Shown: piece by piece, positions 1 through 13,900 of the stretch
Layout: every line of letters starts with the position of its first letter
Position numbering within the stretch: the first letter of the stretch is position 1
Source of the DNA: Parelaphostrongylus tenuis
Taxonomy: Eukaryota; Nematoda; Chromadorea; Rhabditida; Metastrongylidae
Direction of reading: 5' to 3'
Assembly (NCBI GenBank): GCA_019055375.1
Contig: JAHQIW010003666.1
Location: 143,587 to 207,586, forward strand
DNA length: 64,000 nt
Position numbers and translations under genes: made by a program
The notes under the pieces: model-generated
The model's database searches: none
Seen by the model: only the letters and a program-made list of their open reading frames with translations
Told to the model about the DNA's origin: nothing

Positions 1-79
1 GAAAGCTGAGATCCCTGGCTACAGCCCCAGGTCACCGATTTTCCGACGCACCCTTTTATAAGGCTGTGATCTCCAGGCA

Positions 80-530
80 GATCTTGTGCATATATTCGTG
101 CCGGACAGAGCTCTTTCTTTGGACTATTGGTGGTCGTTCGATAGCGCAGTGCTTCCTGATGTGAATGATGTGCTTATATCCTGGAAAGACCGTTTCTCTG
201 AAACGCAGGATGTAAACTATGTTGAAGACGATGTTTGAAAAAAGGATCAATCTGGCCAACTCACGTCGCAGGGAGTGTGACGGTCACGTGGACTGCTGAC
301 GCGGTACTTCCCTACGCGTTCGTAGGCTCGAAAATCGATGATTGCGCCATAGCCAGCGCACACGTGATTCGCACGGGACGCCGTTACTCTTACGTGGGAA
401 TTTGACTTATCACAAGCTGCGTTCTAGCTTATTTCACCTGCTGCGTTTCAGAGAAACGGTTCTTTCAGGATGTAAGCACAGCTTTCACATCAGGATGCAC
501 TGCGCTATCGTATGATCACTAATAGGAGGA
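80..530. mobile_element. Foldback/MITE element F1, copy 1
   Basis: The arm around 100-230 (GACAGAGCTCTTTCTTTGGA, GATAGCGCAGTGCTTCCTGA) is an inverted copy of the arm around 430-528 (CATCAGGATGCACTGCGCTA, ATCACTAATAG). The outer few bases of the right arm are missing. The two arms read the same GTTTCTCTGAAACGCAG block in opposite directions. No coding capacity. Confidence 0.8.
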
Positions 531-1087
531 GAGGGTTAGAAGGAAATTCTTGTTCACTTGGATACTTGGACTGTCCATTTTCACGTATTTGTGCGGACCT
601 CAGCGCATGAAAATTTGCTGATTTAGCAGTTTTGTTGCCTGGAGTTCGGGGATAAACCTATCCGGAGCTTCCTCAGGTCGTCACCACTTTAGAGCAGTCA
701 CCGGCCTTTGTGAGTCAGAGGGAAGTAACCACCTTGTGGCTAGTAGTTAGCAAGAGGGCAGTCATCCCTGGTCCGGTTTACTCTTAGCTGGGCTTTCCGA
801 ATGGAAACGTCGAACTCCTTCTCAGCTTGAATGGTCCTGCTGGGGAGTCGAACCCGGTTATACTTCCCAGTCTCACACGCAGGAATAGGTCCTAGCTACG
901 ACGATGCGGTAAACCGTTTAGGAGGAGAGAAAATCAGAACCAAAAATCTCTCATCTTTCCTCGCAGATATCATCATTATCGGTATGAACGCTCTGTAGAC
1001 ATGACGATGCAAAACTAATTTGAGAAAGCTGTGCTTATCCTCAACAATTTTTTTTTACTTATTTATTTACATGACTCGTCATCGTAA
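531..1087. other. Upstream flank without recognised gene
   Basis: Non-coding sequence before RNF19. A B-box-like GAGTCGAACCCGG lies near 846 on the reverse strand; otherwise nothing recognisable. Confidence 0.5.
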
Positions 1088-1325
1088 TGTTTGTTATGCG
1101 GATTCCAGTACTTCTAGCATTCGATTCATTTTCGTCTTCTTCTTGAATGAAATAGGATACCGGTGAAGCATGTCCCCTTGCAATCTCGAGGATAGCCTGG
1201 CTGCGCAGTCCCATAAGGCATTCTTGTTGACTGCCTTAGAGGGCTGAGAGTGGAGTTCGGCTCCACGCGAGCTACGACAAGCATCACAATCGCTTGGCCA
1301 CGACCCTTGTCCTCGGTCCTGATTT
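1088..1325 (-). repeat. tRNA-derived SINE family S2, copy
   Basis: Reverse orientation: the left end ATGCGGATTCCAGTACTTCT is the reverse of the S2 tail region, and CAATCGCTTGGCCACGA is the reverse A-box. Confidence 0.85.
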
Positions 1326-1484
1326 CTTAGTTCTCGCTTTTCATCAACCGGTTGATATCCCTGAACACAGTGGCGTATCCAAATACTCCACCTCCTCTAC
1401 CCCGACTGGACATCGACTATCCGTTGGGCACCCCCTGGGTCCACGGAAGTCCACCGGTTAACAGTGTTGTTTCCATGAGTGGGT

Positions 1485-1775
1485 GAGGTGATGCGTAGTG
1501 GTTAGTGAATTAGACTATCACAAATCAAGGTGCTGGTTTGACACCCCTAATATTTTCTTGCATTTAATCCACGAAGACCTTATAGAGCCCCAACTCGGCT
1601 ACCCTCTGGATCGCAAAAAGGGTCGTTCCGACCGGTATTTTACGGCTCCTAGAAAGAAGAAGAAATCCTCAAGGAGCAGATGGACCAAAGGAGGTAGTCG
1701 AGCAACTTTCGGAAGGATGCATGCGAGGAGGCAAATTAACTGTTAGAAGTATTGGATACTGCGCAGTAAAAGGCA
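1485..1775 (+). repeat. tRNA-derived SINE family S3, copy
   Basis: GTGATGCGTAGTGGTTAGTG head, GCTGGTTTGACACCCC (B-box-like), GGATGCATGCGAGGAGGC and a TGGATACTGCGCAGTAAAA tail. The 82-codon open frame over it is not a gene. Confidence 0.75.
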
Positions 1776-2310
1776 GTAACGCCTAAGTAAATTATATGTC
1801 TGCATAAATACTGTCAATTTAAATCCTTTGTTACTCCTAAAAGCTCCAATAATGTTTTTGTTTTCAAAGAACTATTCCGGAAAATTTCCTATCGTTATTT
1901 TTGAGCACGTTTAAAATAACGTGACCCAATCGTGATTTGGTGCTCACGGGCCAAGCGCCGGCATCAGTCAGTGTCTGGTCGGGTGGTCGATGACTGCCGT
2001 TGACGTCACCTGTTGTGATCTTCTAAGAATTCCTAAGCTTGACTCATTACTCTTTAGGCAGTTGCTATTCTTGTCTCGCGTTTACTCAGATATCTCATCT
2101 CTTATCGATTGAATCGCGGCGGTTGATCTACTTTTGTCGTGCGGAATTATCGATTCAAGGTCATATTACAACAATTATTACAAGTCGCTGCGGTCTTTAC
2201 ACACTTTGATGTGGATATAGGACTATTTTGTTTTTTACTGTGGTTTTTCTCCCGCTCCATTTATCGATTTTTTCGTGATCTTTATGCCGAGGTGACTCCT
2301 TAAGGTTGTC

Positions 2311-2317
2311 TTTTCAG
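2311..2317 (+). promoter_or_regulatory. Probable trans-splice acceptor for RNF19 (TTTTCAG)
   Basis: A perfect nematode acceptor lies 6 bases before the chosen ATG at 2324. No coding exon is seen upstream, so it is read as a spliced-leader site; it could also be the 3' end of an intron in the 5' UTR. Confidence 0.5.
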
Positions 2318-5300
2318 GTTCGTATGAGCAAAAAGGGATTGGGTCCTCTTGTTGAATGCTCAGAAGGAGTTGATGGAGTTGATCAAGACGTGACAGTTCG
2401 TGGTGGAAATCAAGGTGATTTGCATTTCTGTCTGGATTTTTTTCCGCTTCCTTTTTCACAAAACAGATTTTCTTATCAATTATCAGTTCTTTTCTAACCT
2501 TTTGCAAACGGCAGTTGGTCGGTTTTCGTAAGCCGCCCGCTATTTTAATTATTCAGCAAGGGTTTTTTTTCTTGTTGCAGAGAAAGCTTCTGAGTTTTTT
2601 TTTCAATTATTTTGATGTTACATACCTTGGGGCGCCGTGGCCGAGTGATTGTGATGCTCGTCCCGGCGCGCGTGGAGTCGAGTTCCATCCTCATCCCTCT
2701 CGGGCAGTCAACAACAGCGCCTTACGGAACGCAACAGCCAGGCCATCCTCGATATTGCAAGAGGGCTCGCTCAAACAGTATTCTACGATGTCAAGAATAC
2801 AAAAAAAAAAAATAATTGAGTGCTAGAAGTACTGGATTCCCCATGGAAAAAAAAACACACTGAATACGGATCAATAAAGTCTAAAAAACAGTCCATACCT
2901 TTCTCCACGTGCTCATATTTTTTCGTCCATGTATAACCTTTATGAACGGAGGAAACCTCCAGTTTGAAATATAAGTTTCTTTTTGCTCGTACAGCTCAGT
3001 ATGAAGAGCTTCTGGACAACCAGATCTAGCCTTGACATCGCCGGAAATTATGCTATCGAGTGAGTCTCAGCACAGACTAATAAGAAGCCGTCCTCGGACC
3101 CTTGCCACCGGGCAAACCATTTTGCGTGTGAAACTTGATTTTATTTTCCTTGCTACTGCGCAGTAATAAGGTTCTTTCAGAAACCAAGCACAGTGTTTGA
3201 ATAAACGAAATTTGAGCCTTTGAATAACTTCTGGAATTCTTATAGGAAAATTCCGTGTAGTGAAAAAGATCTCTGAAAAGTTGAGGGTCGAAATGATCCT
3301 CACCGTCCACAGAGGTTATGTCAAATCGTTGCATGAGTTATGGCACTAGAGCAATAAACACCAAGTTTATCTAATCAGAAGTAATTAAAATTGTATGATT
3401 TTGATATCGGTCAATTGCGCATACTCTTTTGAACGTTTTGCTACACAACTTGTCTGTACTTGCTTTAAGATGGAGCTGTCTTGGGAACAAATTTGCTAGT
3501 TACTTATGCGCGAATGGCGTAGTAGGGGAAAAATGCTAGTGAAACGCCGCGCAAGATTAATGGAGTTTATGGCGATGGTACAGCTGCTGAAAGGATGACT
3601 AGGAAGTGATTTGCGAAGTTGAAAGCTGGAGAGAACAGTCTGGAGGATCAGTCGCGCTTGGGGCCGTTCACAGGAAGCTTCATTTGACCTGCTCACTGCT
3701 TCACTAGCGCTTTTCCCTACGCGCCATTTCCGAGTGACTAGCAGGCGATTTTGTTCCCACAACAGTTCCATCTTGAAGCAAGTATAGGCGATTTATATAC
3801 CAAAATGAAAATGTTCACTAGAAAACACGTATTTATACGAGCCCAAAACCATGCAATTCAGTTGCTTCTATTTGATTAATTTGGGTTTATTGCTCAAATA
3901 CCAAAACTTATGAAACGACCCAACGGTCATTCGTTTTTGAAGGTTAGTATTACGTAAACAACTCAATATCTGGTTTACATCGCTTTTCATAAAGCCATAT
4001 TTGATCATCTTATTCTCTTGGTTATCACAGGTTTTGCTGGATCACCTCCTAGGTTGCCTGTAGGCAAGCAGCAGTAAATGGTGAACGTCGAAAACGGAGT
4101 TCATAGTAATCTTGATTAGGCCCGAGAAGGCTTTTCGTTCTCTATTTTTCTAATGGAATGTATGAATTGAAAGACGCAAACTTCTGGTCAGTACCATTTC
4201 ACAATAATATGTATCGTGAGATTTATGCTATCCCAGTCAATGTTACAGTCTAATGTAGAGATTATTGCGGTAGACTGTGAAGAGCTGTTGCTGTTGTCGA
4301 TACTTCACCGACATTGGAAAACGAAGTGTTCGAGAAGTTATTAGCATTCTTATTCTTATTGCAATACAGTTCTTGATGCTCGTAGTAGGAAGAAGGACGG
4401 GGTAGCCGAGTGGTTGTGATTCACGGCGCAGGGCTGAACCCCACACCTAACGCTCTCCGGCACTTAATGACAAGCTCATTATGGAACACCACATCTTGGC
4501 TATCCCTATCTTGCAAGGAGAAATGCTTAACCAGTATTGTACGACGTCAAGAAGAAGAAAAACAAACTGAGTACTAGAGGTCTTGGAATCGGCACAAAGG
4601 AAAAAACTGCTCTGTGAGACGGACTAAATAAAGTAAAAAAAAAATTCTCGTAGTAGTCAGAACTATTATAGATGGAGCATGATGGAAGAATACAGTAAGA
4701 AAAGAGTAGTGTGTCGTCGTAGGTTGACAATAGGTTTCTGTAGCGTTTTATACCTGCGCACTGTTTAAGACTTTTAGGTATTTCTCAGTACTTTTGCTGG
4801 TCGTTGTGTGGTGACATAAGTTTTCAAACACTCGACCTCTGACGAGAGTCAAGCCCGCGTTTCATCTATGCGGGAAACGCGCGCTACCATTACACCACCG
4901 AGACCCTAGTTTTGTTCGATGTGATCACAATCGGCTATGTACGTCTTATAACAGGTTTTCCTTTAGTTTATGACTCTGCTTGAACTTAGTGCGCTCCACA
5001 AGTTACTCATTGGCAGTAGATTATCTTCAGCAGTCTAAGTAAAAGAAACAATGCCGAGATGTTCGCGATATGACACGGTAGTCTCTGAGCATCTAGTTAG
5101 GAAATTGAGGCAGTTGAAAGCGGTTTATAGATTATTCAGTGCCATTACTACAACGGTTCCTTGTGGTGTCTGTCACCACTTTTGTCTATGTCCCTGCAGT
5201 GCTGCTGCAGTATCAGTATTATATTTCTATTCACATCTCTACATATATCGGGTTGTCCTGTAATGCTTTAGCATGTTTTATTCAGTTTTTTGGTTCTTTC

Positions 5301-8300
5301 TGATTATAAGGGATCAAATGAAAAACCGGCCTCCCTCGTTGGAGAAGTTTTCATAGAAGTGTTAGTGGTTATTCGAAAACTTAGATATCTGTCTATAGCC
5401 CCACATGGCGGGTTTTTATCAAAACGCTTTTGTAACGCTGGGAAATCCACACAAAACTATGTCTCAGACGCGCATATTTCTCGCGGCTCAGAGCTCTTTT
5501 TTGGACTATTACTAATCATTCAATAGCGTAATTTTCTGATTTCATCGCTGTACCTATATCTTGAAAAGACTGTCTCTTTGCAATGCACCAGGTAAAATAT
5601 GTTAAATTCTCATTTGCGACCAAGGGTGTCTTTGGCGAATTCATATGCGGCTGACTGAGGCAGTCATAGGCGTTGCCACGATGTCATAAGACCACTGCAA
5701 GGTCTATCGATCGATGCGCCAGCCTACGTGGCTACTTCAGCTAGCCACACGTGAACTGCCAATGACCTCCTTGGTCGCTCATGTGAGTTCGACTTATTTT
5801 ACTTGCTTTGTTACATAGAAACGTTCGTATCAGGATATAAGCTATTGCTGAAATGAGTTACCATTACGTTATCGAATGATTACTAATAGTCCAAAGAAAG
5901 AGCTATGTCCGACGGGAAATATGCACGTTTGCAACGCAAGAAATCTCCTCCTGTAGCAACGTCAAGAAAAAGCTTTTTCGAAAACCGACCACGCGGTGCT
6001 ATAGCCTGAAGTCTCAGTTTTCGAACGGTTACTAACTCACACTCCTATGAAAAGTTCCTCTCCGGCGAATGAGATGGGTTTTTTTATTTGTTCCCTTTTA
6101 AATTAAAAAAATCCGTTCCTTTTTGATATTTCTAATCGTGTATTTGCCAAAAGGCTGTGATACGTTGACGTTGGAGAATGTTCTAGCAGCTTTATACAGA
6201 TATTTGGATACGGCCGTAGTGATATTGCTGGCCATTTAAATGAAATGAGCTACCGCAAAAAAAGTGTCTCGATGGATACCTCGTACAAATGATCCGATCA
6301 TCTCTTAATACGAAGTCGGCTCACAACGTGTTGGAGAAACTGGGCTGAACCACGATACCACATACTCTCTGTATCCCTGATATTGTTTCATCGGATCATC
6401 AGATCTTTCATGCCCTGAAGCAGCGTCTGCGGGTGAAACGGTTTGAAAATCACCATCCGCTCTGAAGTGACCTCATCGACTTCAATAATCGCCTGCCTCA
6501 ATCTTTCTGAAAAGAAAAAAAAATTCAATCTTTAGCTAGCAAATGGTTGCAAAGTCATTGATAATAATGGCGACTATATTATTGATTGATTGATTTCGTT
6601 AATTAAATAACATAAGATTCAAGAAAAGTTTCGAAATGCGAAAGAAATCTTGATGCATCGCATTATTGCATGCATCTATCTATATATCATTTCCAGTTGA
6701 TGCAAATGCATCGTCGAGTAAAGGATTGGTGCGTCCAGATGCACAAACGTCACGATCGTCTGAAGCAGTGTCGAACCGGCGAAAGAGGAAAGGATCTCGA
6801 CTCAGTCTCACTAGTCTCTTCTCCGTCGCCTCATTCAGTGGTCAGGAAAAGCAAAACAGAGAGAGGTACTGTTAATTAGATAATGCAGCAAATTTTAAGT
6901 TCTTATGGATCACTTAGTGTGGAGACTGAAGACGTGGAAGGAATTTCAAAAGATTTCTGCGTTCTTATTACACCGATTTCTTCTACTTTTGACATTCTTT
7001 CTGCTTTTATGTTGTGATAATGTTACTGGCCTTCACATTTAATTTCACGTACATATGTGCATGTATTTTAATATGCACAGACGCGCATACATGCATGCAT
7101 ATACATATATATATATATATATATATATGCATATATAAATGTCCATGTACACGTATGTATGCATATGTATATACGTATGTACATATGTCTATGTATATGC
7201 ATATCTATGTGTGTATAAGCATGAATGTTTATGGACTGTTGATGCGCATTTATATGCATAGTGTGTACACGAGGTGTGATGGCCGAGTGGTTAGTTAGAT
7301 TACGAGATGATCCACCCCATTAGTATACCACGGCGTTCATGATGGAAACGAAATCCCTAAGCGAGTGATGAATGCTAGGAGACTAGCCGAATACTGGATT
7401 TAGTGGGATCAGCACAACGAAATGTCTAATTAATTTGTATATAAGAAAATATGCACACGTAATATCATGTGGGTGGAATTATTTATTTATTTGGATGACT
7501 TTGAAGAATGGATTTGCATGGAGTCTATTAATACAGGCATGTAAATACATATGCGTATCTATAAATTATATAAATTTCTGTCTATATGAAGGCCCGGTTT
7601 TTTTTTTGATTTGTTGCCTTGAACGTCAATCCTGGATCACTAAACTTTAAGATGGAACTCATGCGTATAATTCTTTCTTTATACCTTGACTGTTACACGT
7701 TTGGCATAGTGGTTAGTGGTGCTCCACGACGCGCACATGATCGATCAGTTGATGTTTGTTCACTTGCTCAAAGGTTGTCAAGCCTTCCGTCTCTTCGAGG
7801 TTTGAATCGATACCGGACTTCTCTGGGAAGACAGGAGCACTTTTTTGATATTGACAGGCCACTGCGAATTATTGTGAAGATTACATGCGTTCAGTTGCCT
7901 CATACGATGCTTGATGATGTCACATACATGGCAGATCCCTTAGAGATTGATCAGTGCCGACAACTGTACCTGTTATCCTTCCAATTTGACTGTCTCGCGC
8001 TTGTGGTCTAGATATACTTCGACTGTTACGCACCATATCTATTTTATAGTTTACAGGAAGAACTGATTATTAGGTTATTATTAGGAATTATTGTTGTGGA
8101 GAGGGGGTTACCCGAGTGGTAGTGGTGCACGCTATCAAAAGGCAATGCGCTCATTCGGCTCTTTCCTTCATCACTCTCTTGCAGCTGCCTAGGAACACCC
8201 TAGCCTAGCTATCTTTAGGAACGTATTGAGATCTGCCCGACTAGTATTCTGCGACATTCACGATGAAGACGAATTCTTTGAGCAGCAGTCGAACAACGCG

Positions 8301-10893
8301 AAATGTTGGTTGACCTTTGTCGAAGATGCATGCGAGGAAATGAATCGAATGATAAAGGTGCTGGGGTCCGCACAGTAAAAAATTGCGATGATGGGTTGTC
8401 CGAAGAAAATCGGGCTTTTTTTTTTGGAGAGAATAGAAGAGATGACTTTTAGGTAAAGATGTACAAAATTGTAAAACATTATTGTCCTAAATTAGTCTTC
8501 TCTTTCTGTAATTCTAGAATGAATCGCCCGCATTGAAATTCGACCGCAGTTAACATTTAGCGATGTTAAAAGCATCTTGCTTTCCTACTGGTGAGTCATG
8601 TTAAGTGGTCTCATTTTATAAACTTCACGTTTTCAACTAGGTTACTTACATCAACTACAACCTAAATGAAGCATTCGATTGGAGCAACGACTTTTGTGCC
8701 TATTTTAGCCTATATCTTCCGTGAAGCCCATTTTTGGGTTTTCATGAGGCAGTCGTTCTGCTTCTCAGTTCCGAAAAGAAAGAAGAGTAGAGTAAGTATT
8801 AGAAAAGAGAGCAGTTGATTGGCGCGTCTTAAACAAGGAAATCTACGTGGCGCACGTGCACCATAGGTTACGTAACGTACGTTATGGGCTTGGTGTTTGA
8901 AACGGTGTTATTACCATAATGTAGATATTACTTCCTGACTATAGCATTGAAGCTGAAGAACTGAATGATAAGGAGCAACTTTTGTCTATATTTTCTTTTT
9001 TGTCTTGACTGTCTTTCAAGCCGATTATCTAATTTTGCATTGACTGTCATTCGCCGTATCTTATTTTGTGTTTTTACAGAGGGATTTTTCGGTAAAGAAA
9101 TACAAAAGTGTATAAGTCACTTGCCCAAGCTGAAATTTCTCGTGCAATAATTCTCGAATGATTCATCACTACATAGGAATTCACTCACATTTAGCCTTCA
9201 ATGCGATTGGAGGCGTTTTGTTTCACTGCTGATGAGTAATGTGAGCTAATGTTGTTTTATCAAATATAGATATTAATTGCGACCGATTGTGAGACATGAC
9301 ACGGTCAGCTGGATCAATTGTACTTAGCGTTTGAAATGATATATCACTCATAATCGATAGCAGTTATTAGCTTAGTCACAACGTCAAGATTTAAGTGTCA
9401 TAACCATCGTATCGTACCGTCGAATTTGGTGTCAATCTCTTTACGCTTTGAAAACTCATTTGAATAATTTCCGTCTTAGTTTTCTACAGGCGAAACCTTT
9501 TCATAAGTCAAGTTGCATCCTCAGTTACTAAACTAGTGTAAACTATCCACCACCGTCACTGATTCAACCGGATAGGGTTTTATTTAGACTAACTGAACTA
9601 CCTGTTTGTATATTTGGCACGCTGACGCAGTGAATAGAGGTGTCCTGCAAGACACACGTTGACGTCGGTGCGCAATCCGGCACCTAAGGCTCACTAAAAC
9701 TTTCATCTCTCCGGAATCGGTAGATTGAAGCCAGACGTTCATGAGTCGGTAAGCACCGCGAATCTTTTTAAGGACCAGATATGCATTGATTCACCCCTCA
9801 AACAATGCTACGTATGGAGTTGATTGCATGGCGCATGCCTTAAGGACTAATTAACGTCAAGACGTCAAGAGCTTTATCCTTTATATCTCATGTATCCTTG
9901 ACATATCCACAAGTTATTTTCTTGATTGGTTACAATGCTGTAGCAATATGCTCCGTGTCATACTTGCTTATTGTTGCGGATTGTCATATGACCCTGACCT
10001 TGTTTTTGTGTTGATATTGATAAATAAAGCGATCCATTAAAGTGCAAATTAGTGCTTCTTATACTTTTTCCTCGCAGTATAGTTTCACAACCGCACTCAT
10101 GGTGACAAATGAACCACATTCATTCTGGTGCTACTAGCTAATTCATGATAGAATATTTATGACTTGTGTAATTAATAATATCCATTTATTTTTGTGTTTC
10201 AATTAGCCGAACTATTAAGTTTAGCAGTATGACGGTTGATATGTGGTTAGAGCCTCTCTTGCTTCACATGCTGCCTTCGATAAGTTGCTCAATGTAGTCT
10301 TTTTTAGATGATATATTTTTGTGAAGGAATGATTTATTATAAACTTAAGCGTTTTTTTTTTTTTGAACGAAAAAGCCCATTGCTGTTTCATGCTGCACAT
10401 AAATCTGCGATATTCTTTTATGGTTTAACATTCTGTGATTTGATAATCATTCTCGAATTGGTTATTCAATCTTCTCCGGAATTTTTCGATTGAATTTGAA
10501 ATGATTGCGAAAATTGTTGCACTTGGATGCACCAGTCAGTAAGCTTACAGACCAGAGCCATTGTTTTGCGAAATTCTGGCACTGGACAAGAAGTATCGAA
10601 CGAAATCTCATTAATTATCAGAGATCTCAATTAAGCATTATAACAAATTTTATAAGAACCTAATGAAGTTTCGAGACAACTCTCTCCAAAGCAATTGTCC
10701 TTCTTTGTGAAAATCGTTGCTCGTTAAGCATGCCATGCAACTAAATCGATAAAGCTCTTGTCCAATGTTCGTCGTCATGACTTATCATACGTTCAATCCT
10801 ATCTAATTTCCGACCTTAACACTCTAATCGTTGTCATACGTCATCGGATTCTCGGATTCGCTTCCTTAGTTTTATGATACAATGCACTGTTAG

Positions 10894-10936
<43 letters not shown>

Positions 10937-13900
10937 TCACTCTAGATCGCGTCTTCAGTAAGGTTAACCCCTTTAACAGCCACATGTATAGGTTTCGGTG
11001 CAAGCAGTACAGTAATTATGGCTCCAGGTCATTTTCGGACCTCCGTAACCCATTCTAAGCCTTTTGCTATTTTGTAGGTCGAAGAATGCGACAATGACCC
11101 CTAGAAATTAGTTCACCGCGTCTTTACTAATTTCTGAGTACTTAGAAGCTCTGAAAAGCTCTCGGCGTTGATCAATTCCTGAGGGATGCGTCATGCATTC
11201 GTCTTCAATTTCTAACTTCATTTAAGGTGATTAAACGCATATTTGCCCTTTACAATAACGCGCATTGGCCTTTCACTATACTGAGTCAATGCTGCTTACC
11301 CTCCCAGACAAGTCTGAGGCCATTCTGGAACCAATCAACTGACCCCGGCGAGATGGATAGCGTGGTGAGCCATGAGCGCGAGATCGGACCATTGACCTGG
11401 TGTGTGACATAGAGCACCTCTAACTACTCCTCCTCATGCGCTCTTCTGAAATCTCAATAAATGTTCATTTCAAATGATGTACAACCACGCAATCATTGGT
11501 TGCTGAGCCGACGAAAAGGACGTAAAGCCGAGTGGTTCTTCGTCATCATTGGTAATGTTTTGAAGCCATCTCGGTTTATCATTCTTTGTAGCTTCTTTGT
11601 CATGTTGACATTCCTATCAAAGTACACGTATATGAGACATTCAATAACTACGGACAAATAATTCTTCTTAATGACAATCCTTTTATCTATGCCGTTTCCA
11701 GAACTTATTTTTCTAGACACGCTTTAGGGATTGACGGGAATATATTTCGCTTGAATAATGTTCTATGTTATACAAAAAGTAGGGTGATTCAAAAGTCCGA
11801 TCTTCTCTATCCCTCGACATGAGCAATGAAAAGTATTTTACGAAGTGTCCTTTTCTATAGATAAAACTTGCATGTTATTGCTTTTTTTTTCTATTTCGTT
11901 TGGACGATTTCCCTTTCGTCAGAGCCACGGACACTTAAACGGGGAAGTCACCGATGAATTATAACACACTTTAAAGTACTTTTTTGTTACTTTTTTTTTC
12001 CAAAACTTGCTATAGCACACTGGTGACCTCTCCCGTATAGGTCCTGAAAATGGCGAAGTGGTTGAGTCGTTAGAAAAGGAATTTGAAAGGTGGAATAGTA
12101 ATCTCGTGCATGTTTTATCCAGGAAAAGGACAATTCGTAGGACACTAAAACAGTGCCCATATATTGTAGGTTCCAACGTTTCTCTTGCAATTACCAGTGT
12201 TCTCACGCATGTATTTACAAAACACTTCCGAGATAAGTACTGAGTACTTTTAGCGATATTGAATGCACTCGTCGGATTTTCTGCTCAATTATGCGTAATA
12301 ACGTGGAATACTCTAACTGGAGTTGTGTCTTTGACCTTTTGTGGGTGATGAGGGTTATTTTGGCTCTCAACTTCTCAGGGGTCTTGTTTGGCTAGATCAA
12401 ATTTGTTTGCTGCAATTTGAGTAGTTGTTCGAAAGCTTTAATCTCAGCGATTACGGCACTATGTTTGGTTTGCGAAAAGCCTTCTTACTGTGCGCTGTAG
12501 CAACGAAGATAAAATCATGTTGCACTTTTGGAGTGCAATGTTTGCACGGCTAGGTCTCTGGATAGCTTTTTCTTGAGTTATACTAATACTCATTCGTTAG
12601 CACAGATCTCGACGTCTCCGACATTTTGATTTTTGAAGACTTTATAGTGCGCTGTAGGAGCGAAAAGAAAACGTTTCACTCTTGGAATTTTCTCGCATAT
12701 AACAAATGAATATGCAGAAAAGTAGAGAACGTGTAGAAAAATTATGTAGTACAAGATTAATATGGGACTCTGAAGTTTTTCGCAAAACGAACTAAGAAGC
12801 CGTACTGAAAAACGAAAATCACACGCCGCTTGCCGAAATTGAATAACTGCCGTCTGCAAAGGATTTACTGATTTTACTGTCCAGAAAGCTCTAGCTGTCC
12901 ATCTAGTCCATGGTAACTTCTGTTCCAATTGATTTGAGGATCCTATTTATTTGGTGAGATTTTGAATGGCCCGTCTTCACGGGTAGTGTGACAGCACAAT
13001 TTTCAACGTAATTATCATTCTTTTCCCTATCGCGCAACCATCGTCAGTGGCAGTGGTGCTGTGTTTCGAGCTTGCTGACCTTTGTAGGGCACCATTACGT
13101 ATTCCTAAAATCGTTTCCATCTGCCACGAACACGTCTGCCCATGGTTTGGGTGGGTCGTCCAAGGAGGCGCTTGCATTCCCATGAAGTCCACTCCACTGT
13201 ACTCTATTCCATCTGTTGTCTGTTCCTGTTATGTCTCCAGTTCATCCGTGTTTCACCATCGATATTTGTTCTTCTAGATCACGAGGATGAGATATGTTTT
13301 GAAGGTGTGCATACGCACATATTCACATTGATTGAAGTTGATAGAACCCCTATCTTCTGCTCTAGTGGTACTTGGTTATTGAATTTCCATAACCTCGACT
13401 TCGTCATGGTAAGACGTTAACCAAGAATTCTTAACATTGGCGTTGGGCCACTGCGAACGATGCTGTTTGCGGTTGCTTTACCGCAGTTGTCCCAGTATTA
13501 TATTGTAGCATATCTAATATACATAACACCGAACTCTTTCCCTGTCATATCTTATGTGTAATATACTTGAGCAACTTGTATGTACTAATGCTTAGAACGT
13601 TGATCCCTTGTATTGATATCAATACATGCTCCTCTCGATCGTTTCTTTTTGCTACAAAGAATCTTATCCATACTTCACATATACAGTCACTAAGTAGCTT
13701 GTTCAATATAGATCTTATATTAGGCATGATTTATAAAAGCTACTTTCTTTACCACTTTTATTTTGAAAAAAAAAATCTACAGGCCAATGTATACTTCTGT
13801 TTGAATCCTTTGGCATCTACTTGCATTTCTGCACTGCTTACATAGGGGAATTGGCATATCATATCGTTAACTTAACACTTTGCAATAGTGGTATTATATT

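Noticed and set aside
3001..3059. ATG-led exon-like frame ([19 protein letters not shown]) ending at a perfect GTGAGT donor
   Set aside because: It looks like a first exon, but its phase does not join to RNF19 exon 2 (the join gives an immediate stop). No intermediate exon was found; it could be an alternative start through an unseen exon.
4836..4908. Possible functional tRNA gene
   Set aside because: The acceptor stem and anticodon arm do not pair well and similar sequences recur, so it is treated as tRNA-derived.
7014..7298. Cys/His/Tyr-rich open frames on both strands
   Set aside because: They arise from ATGTAT/TA microsatellite sequence and have no splice or start support.
7619..8011. 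130-codon open frame
   Set aside because: It coincides with a SINE S1 copy in RNF19 intron 2; the peptide is the translation of the repeat.
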